This document shows positions 8,653 to 20,925 of a DNA stretch of 33,393 nt, piece by piece. A program made the position numbers and the translations under genes. The stretch comes from Anaerolineae bacterium (lineage in GTDB: Bacteria > Chloroflexota > Anaerolineae > JACIWR01), in assembly GCA_024653325.1 (NCBI GenBank), contig JANLFX010000031.1, positions 1 through 33,393 of the forward strand. The letters run 5' to 3'. Position 1 is the stretch's first letter; each line of letters opens with the position of its first letter. The notes beneath the pieces are model-generated. The model was given only the letters and a program-made list of their open reading frames with translations. It made no database searches and was not told the DNA's origin.

Positions 8653-9649
8653 CGCAAAAAGACCACCCGCTCTTCCTGCACCGACTCGTGAACGGCGGCC
8701 ACGATGCGGGTGACCTCCAACCCCTGGTGGGCAGTCGCCATCGGCTGACGGCCCTCGACCAGGCAGGCGATGAACGAATCAACCATGTCTACCGGAAAGC
8801 CGCGCAGACGCCCATCTACTTCTGTTACCAGAGTGCCAGGATAGGTGAACGTCTGCCCGGCCTGATGGATCATTTGATCCTGCGTGTCAATGAACAACGC
8901 ACCGCGCTGGCCTATGATCTCGAACTTGAGATCGAAAAGTGTGGGTAGCGAGGTCGGTAGAATCCAGCAGGTCTCGAACACTGCCTGGGTGCCGTCGTCA
9001 AAGCTGAGGATGGCCTGTATGGCATCCCAGGTATCCACACCCAGGGAAGGGAGTACTCGCTTGGTAGCCGTGGCGTAGCACCGGACCGCTTTTTTGTCAC
9101 CGAGCCAGAGGGCCAGGTCCACCAGATGGGGCAGCAGAAACCAGCCCACTGTGCTATGTGCCGCCCAATACAACATGCGCGTGGGAACGAAGATGGTATC
9201 GTTCAGCCGCCCGTTCATCAGCTCGACCTCACCCACTTCCCCGCGGCAGATGGTCTCCCGGGCCCGAATGAAGGCCGGGTTCCAGCGGTTCTCGAAAGCT
9301 ACCTGGCAGAATATATCCGCTCGCTCTACCGCTTCCAGCATTTGCTCGGCCTCGGCCACTGTGGTGGCGAAGGGCTTTTCCACCAGTAGATGCACACCCC
9401 GCTGCGCCGCCTCGAGCACCGGCTGGCAATGCGCGACGTCCGGCGTAGCGACGATCAAAGCGTCCGGTCGTACCTGTTCGAGCAACTCCCGGTAGCTGGT
9501 GTAGCCAGGACCGGCGAAGCGGGCCGTCGCCTCGGTCAATATCTGGGGATTGGCGTCACCTATAGCTACCAGCGTGGCGTCGTGATTCTGAGCTACGGCG
9601 CGGGCGAAGAGACGCCCACGCGTACCCATGCCTACAATGCCGATCCTGA

Positions 9650-9653
<4 letters not shown>
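8649..9653 (-). CDS. Gfo/Idh/MocA family oxidoreductase
   Basis: MIRIGIVGMGTRGRLFARAVAQNHDATLVAIGDANP; PDVAHCQPVLEAAQRGVHLLVEKPFATT. Confidence 0.92.
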
Positions 9654-11340
<1,687 letters not shown>

Positions 11341-11344
<4 letters not shown>

Positions 11345-14127
11345 TCGGCCACCTCTCCCAGCTTCACTGCTCTAAACAACTCCTGGCGGGTCAGTTGCCA
11401 GCCGGTACTGAGCGCGACCAGGACGAAAATAAACCCAAACACCCCGTAAATGGGCCAGATCTGCTCCCAGGCCACGTGGGGCACGAAGGGCGGAACCATA
11501 CTAGCAGCACCCAGGAGCGGGGTGAAACGAAAGCCAGTCCACAGCCCCAACACCGTCCCGGCTATGGTGCCCAAAACAATTAACCCCGCCTGCTCGATAA
11601 TAAGCAGACCTATCACCTGGGACAGCGAGAAGCCCAGAGTGCGCAAGATGCCTAATTCAACCGTTCGCTTTTCCAGCGACACCAGACCATAGAACAGGAA
11701 ACCCAACACCGTCAGCGCAGCCGAGGCCATGAATCCTGCCGAGAGCAACCCCAGTCTGCCTTGTCGTTCTGGCTGAGCTTGCTCGTCAGCGATGAGGGCA
11801 TTGGCATCGCGGAGCAAGGCCACGCGCACGTCCCAGGCCCGTAATTGAGACACAATGGCCTGCGTATCGGCTTCTGGTGTGGTGGCGAGCCATACCTCGT
11901 AAGGCAATGGCCCGCCGAATTGTTTGTTCAGATAGTCCAGACTGGCGATGAAAAACGGCCCCTGGGTAGGGTTTGTACGAGGAAAGTAATCTATCACCCC
12001 GGCGATAACGAAAGCGATCTCCCTGTTTTGTCCGGCGGTGATCACTTGTAGATGAAGCCGATCACCCAGGCTCAGGCCACTGTCGGCCAGGAACGAGCGG
12101 CTGACCAAGAGGGCCTCTGAATTTGTTTCCAGCGCGTTCATCAGGGTTTCCAGTGGACAAGGGGCAAAATCGGGCCGGAAGAAAGCCACCTGACCGAAAC
12201 TGGTCGCATCCACGCCAATGAGAATTCCCTCGAACAGTTGGCCACCCAGGCGAGTATAGGCAGGGTAATCACCTACCCTGGTTGCAGCATCCACTCCAGG
12301 GAGTAGCAGGTGTTGGCCGATGGGCAGGGGAGCGGAATCGGTGATTTCCACCAGGCTCAAGTCGGCTCCGGTGTGATAGAGGACCCGATCTACCAGGTTA
12401 GCGTCCAGAGTTTTGGCCATGGAGACGCTGAAGATCGCCAGGCTCATGGTGAGGATCAGGAGGAGAAGCGGGCCACCGCGGGTACGCGCCAGGCGCGCCA
12501 GATTGTCGAGCCCCAGTCTCAATTGCACTCCCGGCAACACCCGGCTCAACTGGGCCACGGCCCGTACAAACCACGGGCACAACCGCACGAAGAGTAAAGC
12601 GCTGGCTAAAACGAACAGGGTGGGAGCCAGAAACAACAGCAGGTTGGTCAGCGGATCGTCTCCTACAATCAACCCACCCCGCTTTTCCAACAGCCTGTAC
12701 CCGTACCAGGCGGCAACGAAAAGCAGCAAATCGAGGAATCCGCGCTGCCATAAGGGCCGCCGGAGCGTTCGTGCTATCTCTTGCTTGTAGATTACTACCG
12801 TATAGCCTGCCACCGCAGCCGTGGGTCCGAGTCCCACGAGTAGCACCAATCCGACGGCAGCCACGGTGAACCGCAGGCTGGCCCACGGCATGCCTACCGG
12901 TAACGTCGGGCCGGGGGCAAAGACCAGAAAGCTTTTTGTCATCCCCAGTCCCCGGGCCAGAACCGCGCTCAGCGGCAACCCCATGGACAATGCTATCCCT
13001 CCGACCAGCAATTCTTCCAGGAACGCGGTCCCTACGATTTGCATCCTGCTGGCACCCCGGCTGCGCAGCAGGGCGATCTCTCCCTGGCGGCGTTGGGCCA
13101 GCAACCCGGCGACCAATCCCAGAAAGAAAAGCACCAGCCCCAGCACAGGCACGCTGAAAGCATACAAAGAAACGACCAACTCCTGGAAACGGCGCTGGTA
13201 TTTGCTCATCGCCTCCTCAGGTGAAACAATGAGGGTTACCTCGCTCAGACGCTCGCTGGCCTGGGCGCGCAGCCTGGCGATTCGTCCCAGCAGTGCCGGC
13301 ACGTCACTTGTGCGTACGCTTTGCCCATCGAAGATCAGATACCAGGCAGCGCTATACACCTCCCCAGACAGGGTTGGGGCGATCTGGCTGATGAAACTCT
13401 CTTCAGAAACCAGTAATACCTCGTTGAAAGTGTTTGGCGCATAGAACCAGGAGAGGTCAGCGGGGTCTCGTGGTTGCCAGATACCGGCGATGCGCACCGG
13501 TATCATGGGGAATTGACCACTGGTGTCGTTTGCTGCCTCTTGAGTGAGCAAATACTCCTGACCGACCTGCAGGTCCAATTCTTCGGCCAGCGTCCGGCTA
13601 ACTAGTACTTCCAGAACCCCTTTTTCTACGCTGGTGGAAGAGGGCCAATCACCAACGGTGATCTGCATCTGTGCAGCAAGGCCCTTGAGGAAACCGATAC
13701 TCACGGTGGACAGGGATACCGGCTCCGTCGGCGAAACACGTTGCAGGTGCAGCTTTTCGGTGGCGGCATAGCATACCGTGGCCTGTAGGGGCAGCCCCAC
13801 GGTCGAGGCGCTCTGGCCCATCAGGTAATCGCCAAGAGGCTGGACTTGTTCCCACTCCAGTTGGCCATACCAGGCCCCCCGGTAGACAAACAGGAAGCTG
13901 AAAGGCGGGCGACCGCGTTGTCCCTCTTGTCCCTGTAACAGCTCCTTTCGCCACAGGGTATAACTGACCGCGTCGGCGTACAGCGGCACGCTGCTAATCA
14001 GGACCACGGCCACGAGGGTACCTACAATTGCTCCCGCTACGAGCGTCCGCTCGCGCCAGGACCGCTTGAGAACCATCCACCCGATGGAACGCAGCATCTG
14101 TAGCACATCGGTCAAGGATTTCACCAC
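11341..14127 (-). CDS. FtsX/MacB-like ABC transporter permease with two FtsX-type domains
   Basis: AQRRQGEIALLRSRGASRMQIVG and LEKRTVELGILRTLGFSLSQVIGLLIIEQ; MacB-like periplasmic regions; ATGA overlap with the ATPase gene. Confidence 0.9.
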
Positions 14128-14177
14128 TTCTTAATGGCTCCCGTCCTTTCCTCGGGTGGCTAGCAATTCCTACCTGA

Positions 14178-15026
14178 CTACCCTTTCAGCCCGGTCAGGG
14201 CAATCCCCTTCACAAAGTAGCGCTGCAGGGCTATGAATACTATCATGGCCGGGATCACACTGACGGCCGTGCCGGCCATTTGCAGATGATGAAATTGAGC
14301 CTCCATCCCATAGGTACGCAAGCTGTTCAGGGCGAGAGGAACAGTGAACAACTCGCGGGATTGCACCACCAGCAGTGGCCAAAGGAAGGAGTTCCAGGTT
14401 GAGATGAAGTTAAAGGAGCCCAGGGTAGCCAGGGCTGGACCACTCAAGGGGAGAATGATCTGCCAATAGATACGGAATTCCGAAGCACCGTCAATGCGGG
14501 CGGCATCAATAAGTTCGTCAGGGATGTCCAATATGAACTGGCGCATCAAGAAGATACCATAAGCGCTGACTACGCCCGGCAAGATCAACCCCGCATAGTT
14601 GTTTAGCCAGCCGAGTTGTTTGACTATGTAAAAGACAGGTATCAGAGTGACGAAAAACGGGATCATCATGCTGGCCAGCACAAGCAGGAAAAGGACGTTG
14701 CGTCCTGGGAAGTCGTACTTGGCGAAAGCAAAACCGCATAAAGAACTGGTGAAAAGCAATCCGGCCACGGTGAGACCCGTGACCAACAGGCTGTTGAAGT
14801 AGGAGCGCACCAGGGGTACCACCCGCGCCACGTCAATGTAGTTGTGCCACTGGGGTATGGCAGGCAAAAGCGGCGGTGGCAACCGGGTGACTTCCTGGGA
14901 GGTCATCAATGACGCGGAGAACATCCAAAAGAACGGCAACAGCATCCAGACCCCTGCCGCCATTAGAACCAGATACTTCAAGGTAGAACTGACCATAGCT
15001 GGTACAGAAAGTCTTCGTCTAGCCAC
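14178..15026 (-). CDS. Carbohydrate ABC transporter permease (MalG-like)
   Basis: ELIDAARIDGASEFRIYWQIILPLSGPALAT EAA loop; MalG-type TM layout. Confidence 0.92.
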   Translation of the reverse strand: MARRRLSVPAMVSSTLKYLVLMAAGVWMLLPFFWMFSASLMTSQEVTRLPPPLLPAIPQWHNYIDVARVVPLVRSYFNSLLVTGLTVAGLLFTSSLCGFAFAKYDFPGRNVLFLLVLASMMIPFFVTLIPVFYIVKQLGWLNNYAGLILPGVVSAYGIFLMRQFILDIPDELIDAARIDGASEFRIYWQIILPLSGPALATLGSFNFISTWNSFLWPLLVVQSRELFTVPLALNSLRTYGMEAQFHHLQMAGTAVSVIPAMIVFIALQRYFVKGIALTGLKG

Positions 15027-15051
15027 GTCCTTTTCTCCTCACCCGTCCGTT

Positions 15052-16020
15052 TCAACGGCGTTCTTGCAGAAGACGCAACTGAATCAGAGTAATGACAAAA
15101 ATAATGACGAACAGAATAACCCCCATAGCAGTAGCCCGGCCCATACGGAAGAACTTGAAAGCGGTGTTGTACATGTGTAGCATAACCACCATAGTGCTGC
15201 CAGCCGGTCCGCCTCCACTGGTCTCCCCAGCCAGCCCCGTGGTAGCGGCAAAAACGACATCGAACACTTGCAGAGCACCGATGGTGTTCGTCACCACGAT
15301 AAAAAGCAAAACTGGACGCAGCAGAGGCAGGGTGATGTGCCAGAAGCTTTGCCATGCATTGGCCCCGTCCACCGCCGCCGCGTCGTAGTATTCCTGGGGG
15401 ATCCCCTGCAGCCCGGCCAGGTAAATGATAATATAGTAACCCACGTACTGGTACACGGCAATGCCGATGATGCACGCCAGCGCCTGGCGCGGGCTGGATA
15501 GAAACGGCTGCGGCGGTAGGCTCAATTTCGTCAGAATATTATTGATCAGCCCGTAATTCTTATTTAATAACGTGGCCCACATCATGCCCAGCGCCAGAGG
15601 AGCAGTGACGATGGGCAGAAAAAAGAGCGTGCGCCAGAAAACGCGCACCTTTATCCGGGTGTTGAGCAACAATGCACCCAGCAGTCCCAACACCGTGTTG
15701 ATCCCAACCCCACAAACAGTGAAAACAAAGGTGTTGCGCAAAGCCCGCTGGAAGACCGAGTCTTTGGTCAGGAGATAACGATAATTATCCAGACCAGCAA
15801 AGGGCATCTGCGGAATAGGCTCGATCAGATTCCAGTGGTGAACGCTCACCCAGAAGGTGAACAGAATGGGGCCAATAGTGAAGAGAAGAAGGGCAATGAC
15901 AGCAGGGCTGACAAACAAATAAGCCCACAGCGCCCTACGGCGAAACAGACCGCTTCTGCCCCAGGGCCGCATCAGGCCAGACATCACCGTACTGATAGTT
16001 TCTGCCAGTTTACGGCTCAT
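15052..16020 (-). CDS. Carbohydrate ABC transporter permease (MalF-like)
   Basis: EYYDAAAVDGANAWQSFWHITLPLLRPVLLF EAA loop. Confidence 0.92.
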   Translation of the reverse strand: MSRKLAETISTVMSGLMRPWGRSGLFRRRALWAYLFVSPAVIALLLFTIGPILFTFWVSVHHWNLIEPIPQMPFAGLDNYRYLLTKDSVFQRALRNTFVFTVCGVGINTVLGLLGALLLNTRIKVRVFWRTLFFLPIVTAPLALGMMWATLLNKNYGLINNILTKLSLPPQPFLSSPRQALACIIGIAVYQYVGYYIIIYLAGLQGIPQEYYDAAAVDGANAWQSFWHITLPLLRPVLLFIVVTNTIGALQVFDVVFAATTGLAGETSGGGPAGSTMVVMLHMYNTAFKFFRMGRATAMGVILFVIIFVITLIQLRLLQERR

Positions 16021-16102
16021 CGCCCATACCTCTTTGACCGAACGGAGTGGGAAAAGGGAGCCGATGTCCTCAGCTCCCTTTTCCCGTGATCACAGTTTCC
16101 GG

Positions 16103-16456
16103 CTATCGTTTCTCGGCCAGAATACGATTGGCTTCCTCTGCGGCATCGGCCAGGGCTTGTTCGGGTGACTTTTGTCCATACCATGCTGCCTCGATCTCAG
16201 TCTGCAGCGTGGTTTTCACTTCCTGGCCACCAGGAACTACAGGCTCGGGTCTGGCGATGGCGGTCGAATCCACGTATGCTTGCAAGAACTCATCGTAGCG
16301 ATCGGCCAGCGCTTTCTGGTCGGAAAGGCGGCTGGGGATCGCGCCCAGGGCACTGGTCAGGAAATCACCAATCAATACCTGAAGACCGGTTTCAATCTGA
16401 AGCGGTAGGGCAGATGCCGTCTTGCCCTCTTGCCAGAATCGCCGTTTGGGTGTATG
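16103..16456 (-). pseudogene. C-terminal remnant of a sugar ABC transporter solute-binding protein
   Basis: In-frame minus-strand segment FWQEGKTASALPLQIETGLQVLIGDFLTSALGAIPSRLSDQKALADRYDEF...SPEQALADAAEEANRILAEKR; upstream in-frame stop at 16457-16459 and no N-terminal domain or signal peptide nearby. Confidence 0.7.
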
Positions 16457-16684
16457 CTAATAATCTGCTTCTACAAAAATACGGCATCTTTGTGCTGATG
16501 CCGAAAGGCCGGAACTGGCCCGCGAGATCGAAGGACCAGCCTCGAAGCCGGCTTGGTATTGGGGAACTGCTGGTCAACCTGCGCGAGCAACGGAACGGTG
16601 TTGAGGGGGAACCGTAACCCCTTTCAGGAATGACTATGAGTGGATTAAACGCTTGGGCATGTATCGGTCAGCGAGTTAGCGAAT

Positions 16685-17146
16685 ATGAGCGACGAACATC
16701 GAGCGCCGTGGGAATGCATCTACGCCAAGGAAGACAGAAGTAAATGCAAGCCCGGCAAGGAACCTGAATCTGACCAAGAGTATTTCGAGGTTCTATGCTT
16801 GTGCCTTCTGCAGGCGGGCCTGAATTGGGGTTCGATAAGAAAGCATTGGTCCAGGTATCGAGAGGGGTTTGACGGGTTCGATATTCAGAGACTATCCCAG
16901 GCGCAAGCCGAAGTGTTACTCGAAGCGCCCCAGGTGATAAAGAATCGCAAGAAAGTGGAAGCCGTGATCTACAACGCCCAAGTGTTTCAAAGGATGAAGC
17001 AGGAATATGGTTCGTTCTCTGGCTTTCTCAGGTCATTGAAGCAGTTGCCTGACGAAGACGCGATTCGTGTGCTGATGAGTCAGTTCAAACACGTTGGGGC
17101 ATACACAGCCGAGTATTATCTCCATTCGGTGGGGTACTGGAAATGA
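16685..17146 (+). CDS. DNA-3-methyladenine glycosylase I (Tag)-like protein
   Basis: YFEVLCLCLLQAGLNWGSIRKHWSRYREGFDGFD...VIKNRKKVEAVIYNAQVFQRMKQEYGSF matches the Tag-family pattern. Confidence 0.72.
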   Translation: MSDEHRAPWECIYAKEDRSKCKPGKEPESDQEYFEVLCLCLLQAGLNWGSIRKHWSRYREGFDGFDIQRLSQAQAEVLLEAPQVIKNRKKVEAVIYNAQVFQRMKQEYGSFSGFLRSLKQLPDEDAIRVLMSQFKHVGAYTAEYYLHSVGYWK

Positions 17147-17409
17147 ACATACGTTCACTACAATGCCCAATATCCTAACCTCGATGCCCCTGTCCTCGGT
17201 CATTCTGGCCTCTCCTTCTGCGCCCACACGAACGTAGACTCTTTGCAAGTCTCCAGAAGGATGCTGCTTGAAAGGGGGTGGTCAAACTGTTAAGAGGCTG
17301 AGCGGTTACGTATGGAAAAGAGATTCTGAAGCGAGTCGGCACACGCGGAGGCCGACTTCAGCAGACAACCGAAGGAAACGTATCTGTTGAGGATTAAGGA
17401 GGTTGTTAC

Positions 17410-18621
17410 ATGCCGAAAACGATTGCTGTAGTTGGAGCCCTGGATACAAAGGGCAAGGAGTTTGCCTTTGTCAAAGCAGAGATCGAGCGGCGGGGGCATA
17501 AGGCCCTGGTCATTGACACCAGCGTGATGGGAGAACCCGTCTTTCAACCGGACATCCCTTCTGCCCGGGTGGCCGAGGCCGGTGGCGTCAGCCTCAAGGA
17601 GCTTAGGGAAAAGGCGGACCGGGGCCTGGCCATGGATGTCATGACTAAAGGCATCAGCAAGGTAGTCCAGGAACTCTACGATCAGGGCAAGATTGATGGC
17701 ATCTTCTCCATGGGCGGTTCGGCCGCGACATCCATCGGTACTTCAGCCATGCGGGCCCTGCCCATTGGCGTTCCCAAAGTTATGGTCAGCACCCTGGCCT
17801 CGGGCGACACCAAAGCTTACGTGGGAATCCGCGATGTGGTTATGTTCCCCTCGGTGGTAGATGTCGCTGGGGTTAACCGCATCAGCGCCCGCCTCTACGC
17901 CAACGCCGTGGGTGCAGTGGTGGGCATGGTAGAGACGCCGGCTCCCAAGATCGAGGAGAAGCCCCTGCTGGCCGCCTCTATGTTCGGCAACACCACTCCC
18001 ATCGTCAATCGCTGCCGCGAGACAATGGAAAGGCACGGTTACGAGGTGCTGGTCTTCCATGCCGTGGGCACCGGTGGGCAGACTTTGGAGAGCCTGGTAG
18101 AGGAGGGCTACATCACCGGGGTGTTGGACATCACCACCACGGAATGGGCGGATGAGCTGGTGGGAGGGGTGCTGTCAGCGGGGCCAACCCGCCTGGATGC
18201 GGCGGCCAGGAAGGGAGTGCCTCAGATCATCGTCCCAGGCTGCCTGGACATGGTCAACTTCTGGGCTCCGGAGACGGTGCCAGAGAAATACAAGGGACGG
18301 CTGTTCTATCAATGGAATCCTAACGTGACGCTGATGCGCACTACCCCGGAGGAGAACGCGGAGTTGGGGCGCATCCTGGCCGAGAAGGCCAACAAGTCCA
18401 CAGGACCGGTGGCCTTCTTCCTCCCGCTCAAAGGAGTCTCTATGCTGGATGCTCCGGGCAAGGAATTCTGGTGGCCAGAGGCGGACCGGGCCCTATACGA
18501 CGCCATCAAAAAGCACCTGCGGTCGGACATCCCTGTCTACGAAATGGACAACAACATCAACGATGACGAATTCGCCGATGCCGTGGCCAACAAGATGTTG
18601 GAGTTTCTGGGAAAGAAATAA
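17410..18621 (+). CDS. UPF0261 / Tm-1-like ATP-binding domain protein
   Basis: [22 protein letters not shown]...[59 protein letters not shown] aaggagg. Confidence 0.92.
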   Translation: MPKTIAVVGALDTKGKEFAFVKAEIERRGHKALVIDTSVMGEPVFQPDIPSARVAEAGGVSLKELREKADRGLAMDVMTKGISKVVQELYDQGKIDGIFSMGGSAATSIGTSAMRALPIGVPKVMVSTLASGDTKAYVGIRDVVMFPSVVDVAGVNRISARLYANAVGAVVGMVETPAPKIEEKPLLAASMFGNTTPIVNRCRETMERHGYEVLVFHAVGTGGQTLESLVEEGYITGVLDITTTEWADELVGGVLSAGPTRLDAAARKGVPQIIVPGCLDMVNFWAPETVPEKYKGRLFYQWNPNVTLMRTTPEENAELGRILAEKANKSTGPVAFFLPLKGVSMLDAPGKEFWWPEADRALYDAIKKHLRSDIPVYEMDNNINDDEFADAVANKMLEFLGKK

Positions 18622-18632
18622 GGAGGGGCAAG

Positions 18633-19478
18633 ATGGGCAAGAGAATCGCACGGGCAGAGATGCTCAAGAACTTTAGAGAGAAAGTGAAAAGGGGTGAACC
18701 CATCGTCGGTTGTGGGGCCGGCACAGGCATTTCCGCCAAGATGGCGGAAGCGGGGGGCGCTGACCTCATCATCATCTATAACTCCGGACGCTATCGGATG
18801 GCAGGGAGGGGTTCCCTGGCCGGGTTGTTGCCTTACGGCGACGCCAATGCCATCGTCCTGGAGATGGCCCGTGAGGTGATCCCGGTGGTGAAGAAGACAC
18901 CGGTCCTGGCCGGGGTGTGTGGCACCGATCCCTTCCGGGATATGGAAGTCTTCATGAAGGAACTGATCGCCATCAACTTTTCAGGCGTCCAGAACTTCCC
19001 CACCGTTGGGCTCATTGACGGGGTGTTTCGCCAGAACCTGGAAGCCACCGGCATGGGCTATGACAAAGAGGTCGAAGCCATCAGGATCGCCCACGAGATG
19101 GACCTGTTCACAGCTCCTTATGTCTTTGATGAAGACCAGGCCAGGAAGATGGCTGAGGCGGGAGCCGACATCCTCGTTCCCCACGTGGGTCTGACCACCG
19201 CGGGCACCATCGGGGCTGCCGTTGCTTTGACCCTCGACGAAGCTATTGATAAAGTCATGGCTATGGCCAGGGCGGCCTGGGAGGTCAACCCGGATCTCAT
19301 CGTCCTGTGTCACGGCGGCCCTCTGGACGAGCCGCAGAATGTGGGCTACGCGCTGGAGAGAATGCCTGGCATCGCCGGCTTCTTTGGCGCTTCCAGCATC
19401 GAACGGCTGCCTACGGAACGCGCTATTACGGAGCAGGTGCGGGCTTTCAAGTCCCTGAAACTGGCGCGGGCAACATGA
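18633..19478 (+). CDS. Phosphoenolpyruvate hydrolase family / TIM-barrel signal-transduction-like protein
   Basis: [53 protein letters not shown]...[26 protein letters not shown]. Confidence 0.9.
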   Translation: MGKRIARAEMLKNFREKVKRGEPIVGCGAGTGISAKMAEAGGADLIIIYNSGRYRMAGRGSLAGLLPYGDANAIVLEMAREVIPVVKKTPVLAGVCGTDPFRDMEVFMKELIAINFSGVQNFPTVGLIDGVFRQNLEATGMGYDKEVEAIRIAHEMDLFTAPYVFDEDQARKMAEAGADILVPHVGLTTAGTIGAAVALTLDEAIDKVMAMARAAWEVNPDLIVLCHGGPLDEPQNVGYALERMPGIAGFFGASSIERLPTERAITEQVRAFKSLKLARAT

Positions 19479-19716
19479 AACGCGTGAACGATTGGCTCGA
19501 GATGCTCTTTATCTAACGACCCTTTTGAGGATGGTTTCTCTGTCCATGATGGCTATGCGGGTTATTCACAGGACAGAGGACCATCCCCACTTTCGATTGC
19601 TTATGGACCATGTTGTTAGTGATGCTTACTCAGCCAAGGAGACGCGTCGTTGCTCATCTTCATTAGCAACACTCCCCAGCGAGTTCACCTGGTTTCCAAA
19701 CAAGGAGGATCGGCAC

Positions 19717-20514
19717 ATGCCTGAACAAGAACAAGGGAAGAAAGAGACTTTGGGGAGAAGAGGTTTCCTTTACACCGTGGTCGGTGGTGCAATTGCAGCG
19801 ATCTCTGGCTGGATCGCCGGCTTCTTTCCGAAAAGCGGGACAATCGAGCAGGAGGGAATGAGTTTGAGTGCGGCGGAAGCCAGGATTTCTGCTCTTGAAG
19901 ATAAGATTGCCAGATTGGAAATGGAACTGGCACGTACCGTTCAACCTATAGCCCAATTAGAGGGTGAGAGGAATGAACGCGTGGTTTTCCAAAAAAGCGA
20001 ACTCTCGGTGATCAATCCAGAGGGGGTGCTGCTCAATCTCGTGGCCACTAATGGGCATGTCGGGATCAGGTTCTATAAGGATTTTGGATTTGGAAATGAA
20101 AAGGAGACCAATCCCTGGCACATGGGCTTTATCGAGGGAGTGCCGGGCTATCAGGGACTGGCCATCCTTCGAGACTGGCGATTCACCGCTGCCCTGTGGG
20201 ATGAAGATGGAAAGTTGCTGGTGGGAAGGCTTCATCCTCATCCGCCTGCGAATCAGCCGGCGCAAGCCAGGTTTCAGGTAAGAGGAACTCAGGATGAGGT
20301 CCAGACCATCATTGAAGCCAACGCGGAGCAAAGCGCCGACATCTTCCAGGTGATTGATGGGGAAGGCACCAGGTACCTGGCGGTAGACGGAACGGGCAAT
20401 TTGATCGTGGGATCCCATGACAACCCGAAAGAAGTTATTTTGTATGACACCGTTGACCAGAGTGCCTATTCCTTAAAGGTGACGAATGGACATCTGACCT
20501 TGACGAAGGTGTAG
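19717..20514 (+). CDS. Hypothetical exported protein with twin-arginine-like signal and coiled coil
   Basis: ATG 19717 has RBS aaggagg at 19702-19708; N terminus MPEQEQGKKETLGRRGFLYTVVGGAIAAISGWIAGF, then a short coiled coil. Confidence 0.75.
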   Translation: MPEQEQGKKETLGRRGFLYTVVGGAIAAISGWIAGFFPKSGTIEQEGMSLSAAEARISALEDKIARLEMELARTVQPIAQLEGERNERVVFQKSELSVINPEGVLLNLVATNGHVGIRFYKDFGFGNEKETNPWHMGFIEGVPGYQGLAILRDWRFTAALWDEDGKLLVGRLHPHPPANQPAQARFQVRGTQDEVQTIIEANAEQSADIFQVIDGEGTRYLAVDGTGNLIVGSHDNPKEVILYDTVDQSAYSLKVTNGHLTLTKV

Positions 20515-20614
20515 CTGCCTCACTATTGAGGTGAGGCCTTGAACGTACCCGGGCAAACAATCGTTGAGCGAGAAATTGCAAGTACTGGGGTTGTGCAAAA
20601 CAGGAGGTGCTGGG

Positions 20615-20797
20615 TTGAGCGACAAAAGCACAATCCTCTCCGGAAAGTTACCGTTGTCAGAGGATAGCCTGCAATCTGGGCCGATCAATCGTACCCACGG
20701 GCTACCGGCCCTGCTGGCCATTTCCCATGCGTTGGCCTCTGCCGCCGACCCGCCATCGCTTTACACCACGGCAATAAGAATCCTCCTGGCCTGGTGA
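20615..20797 (+). pseudogene. Possible N-terminal remnant of a GAF/sensor-type protein
   Basis: RBS aggagg before TTG 20615; GLPALLAISHALASAADPPSLYTTAIRILLAW* resembles the helix preceding GAF domains in sensor proteins, then stops. Confidence 0.3.
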
Positions 20798-20867
20798 AGA
20801 TGGTTTCCTTTTGCTCGCCATGACTGCAGCATTCTCCCGGATCGTGCAAATGTGGCAATATTTAAAG

Positions 20868-20910
20868 AGGCCCTTGTCCCCACAGGTGGGACAAGGGCCT
20901 GTCTATTTTT
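20868..20910. terminator. Intrinsic terminator, probably bidirectional
   Basis: AGGCCCTTGTCCC / GGGACAAGGGCCT perfect 13-bp stem with 7-nt loop followed by gtctattttt; lies between convergent genes. Confidence 0.85.
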
Positions 20911-20925
20911 CAGCGTGGCTCAATA

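Noticed and set aside
12821-13444. 207-aa plus-strand ORF inside the FtsX gene
   Set aside because: Antisense shadow of a well-supported coding sequence.
16441-16620. Possible N-terminal half of the SBP or a small plus-strand gene next to the SBP remnant
   Set aside because: No frame gives a convincing SBP signal peptide or a recognisable domain; left unassigned.
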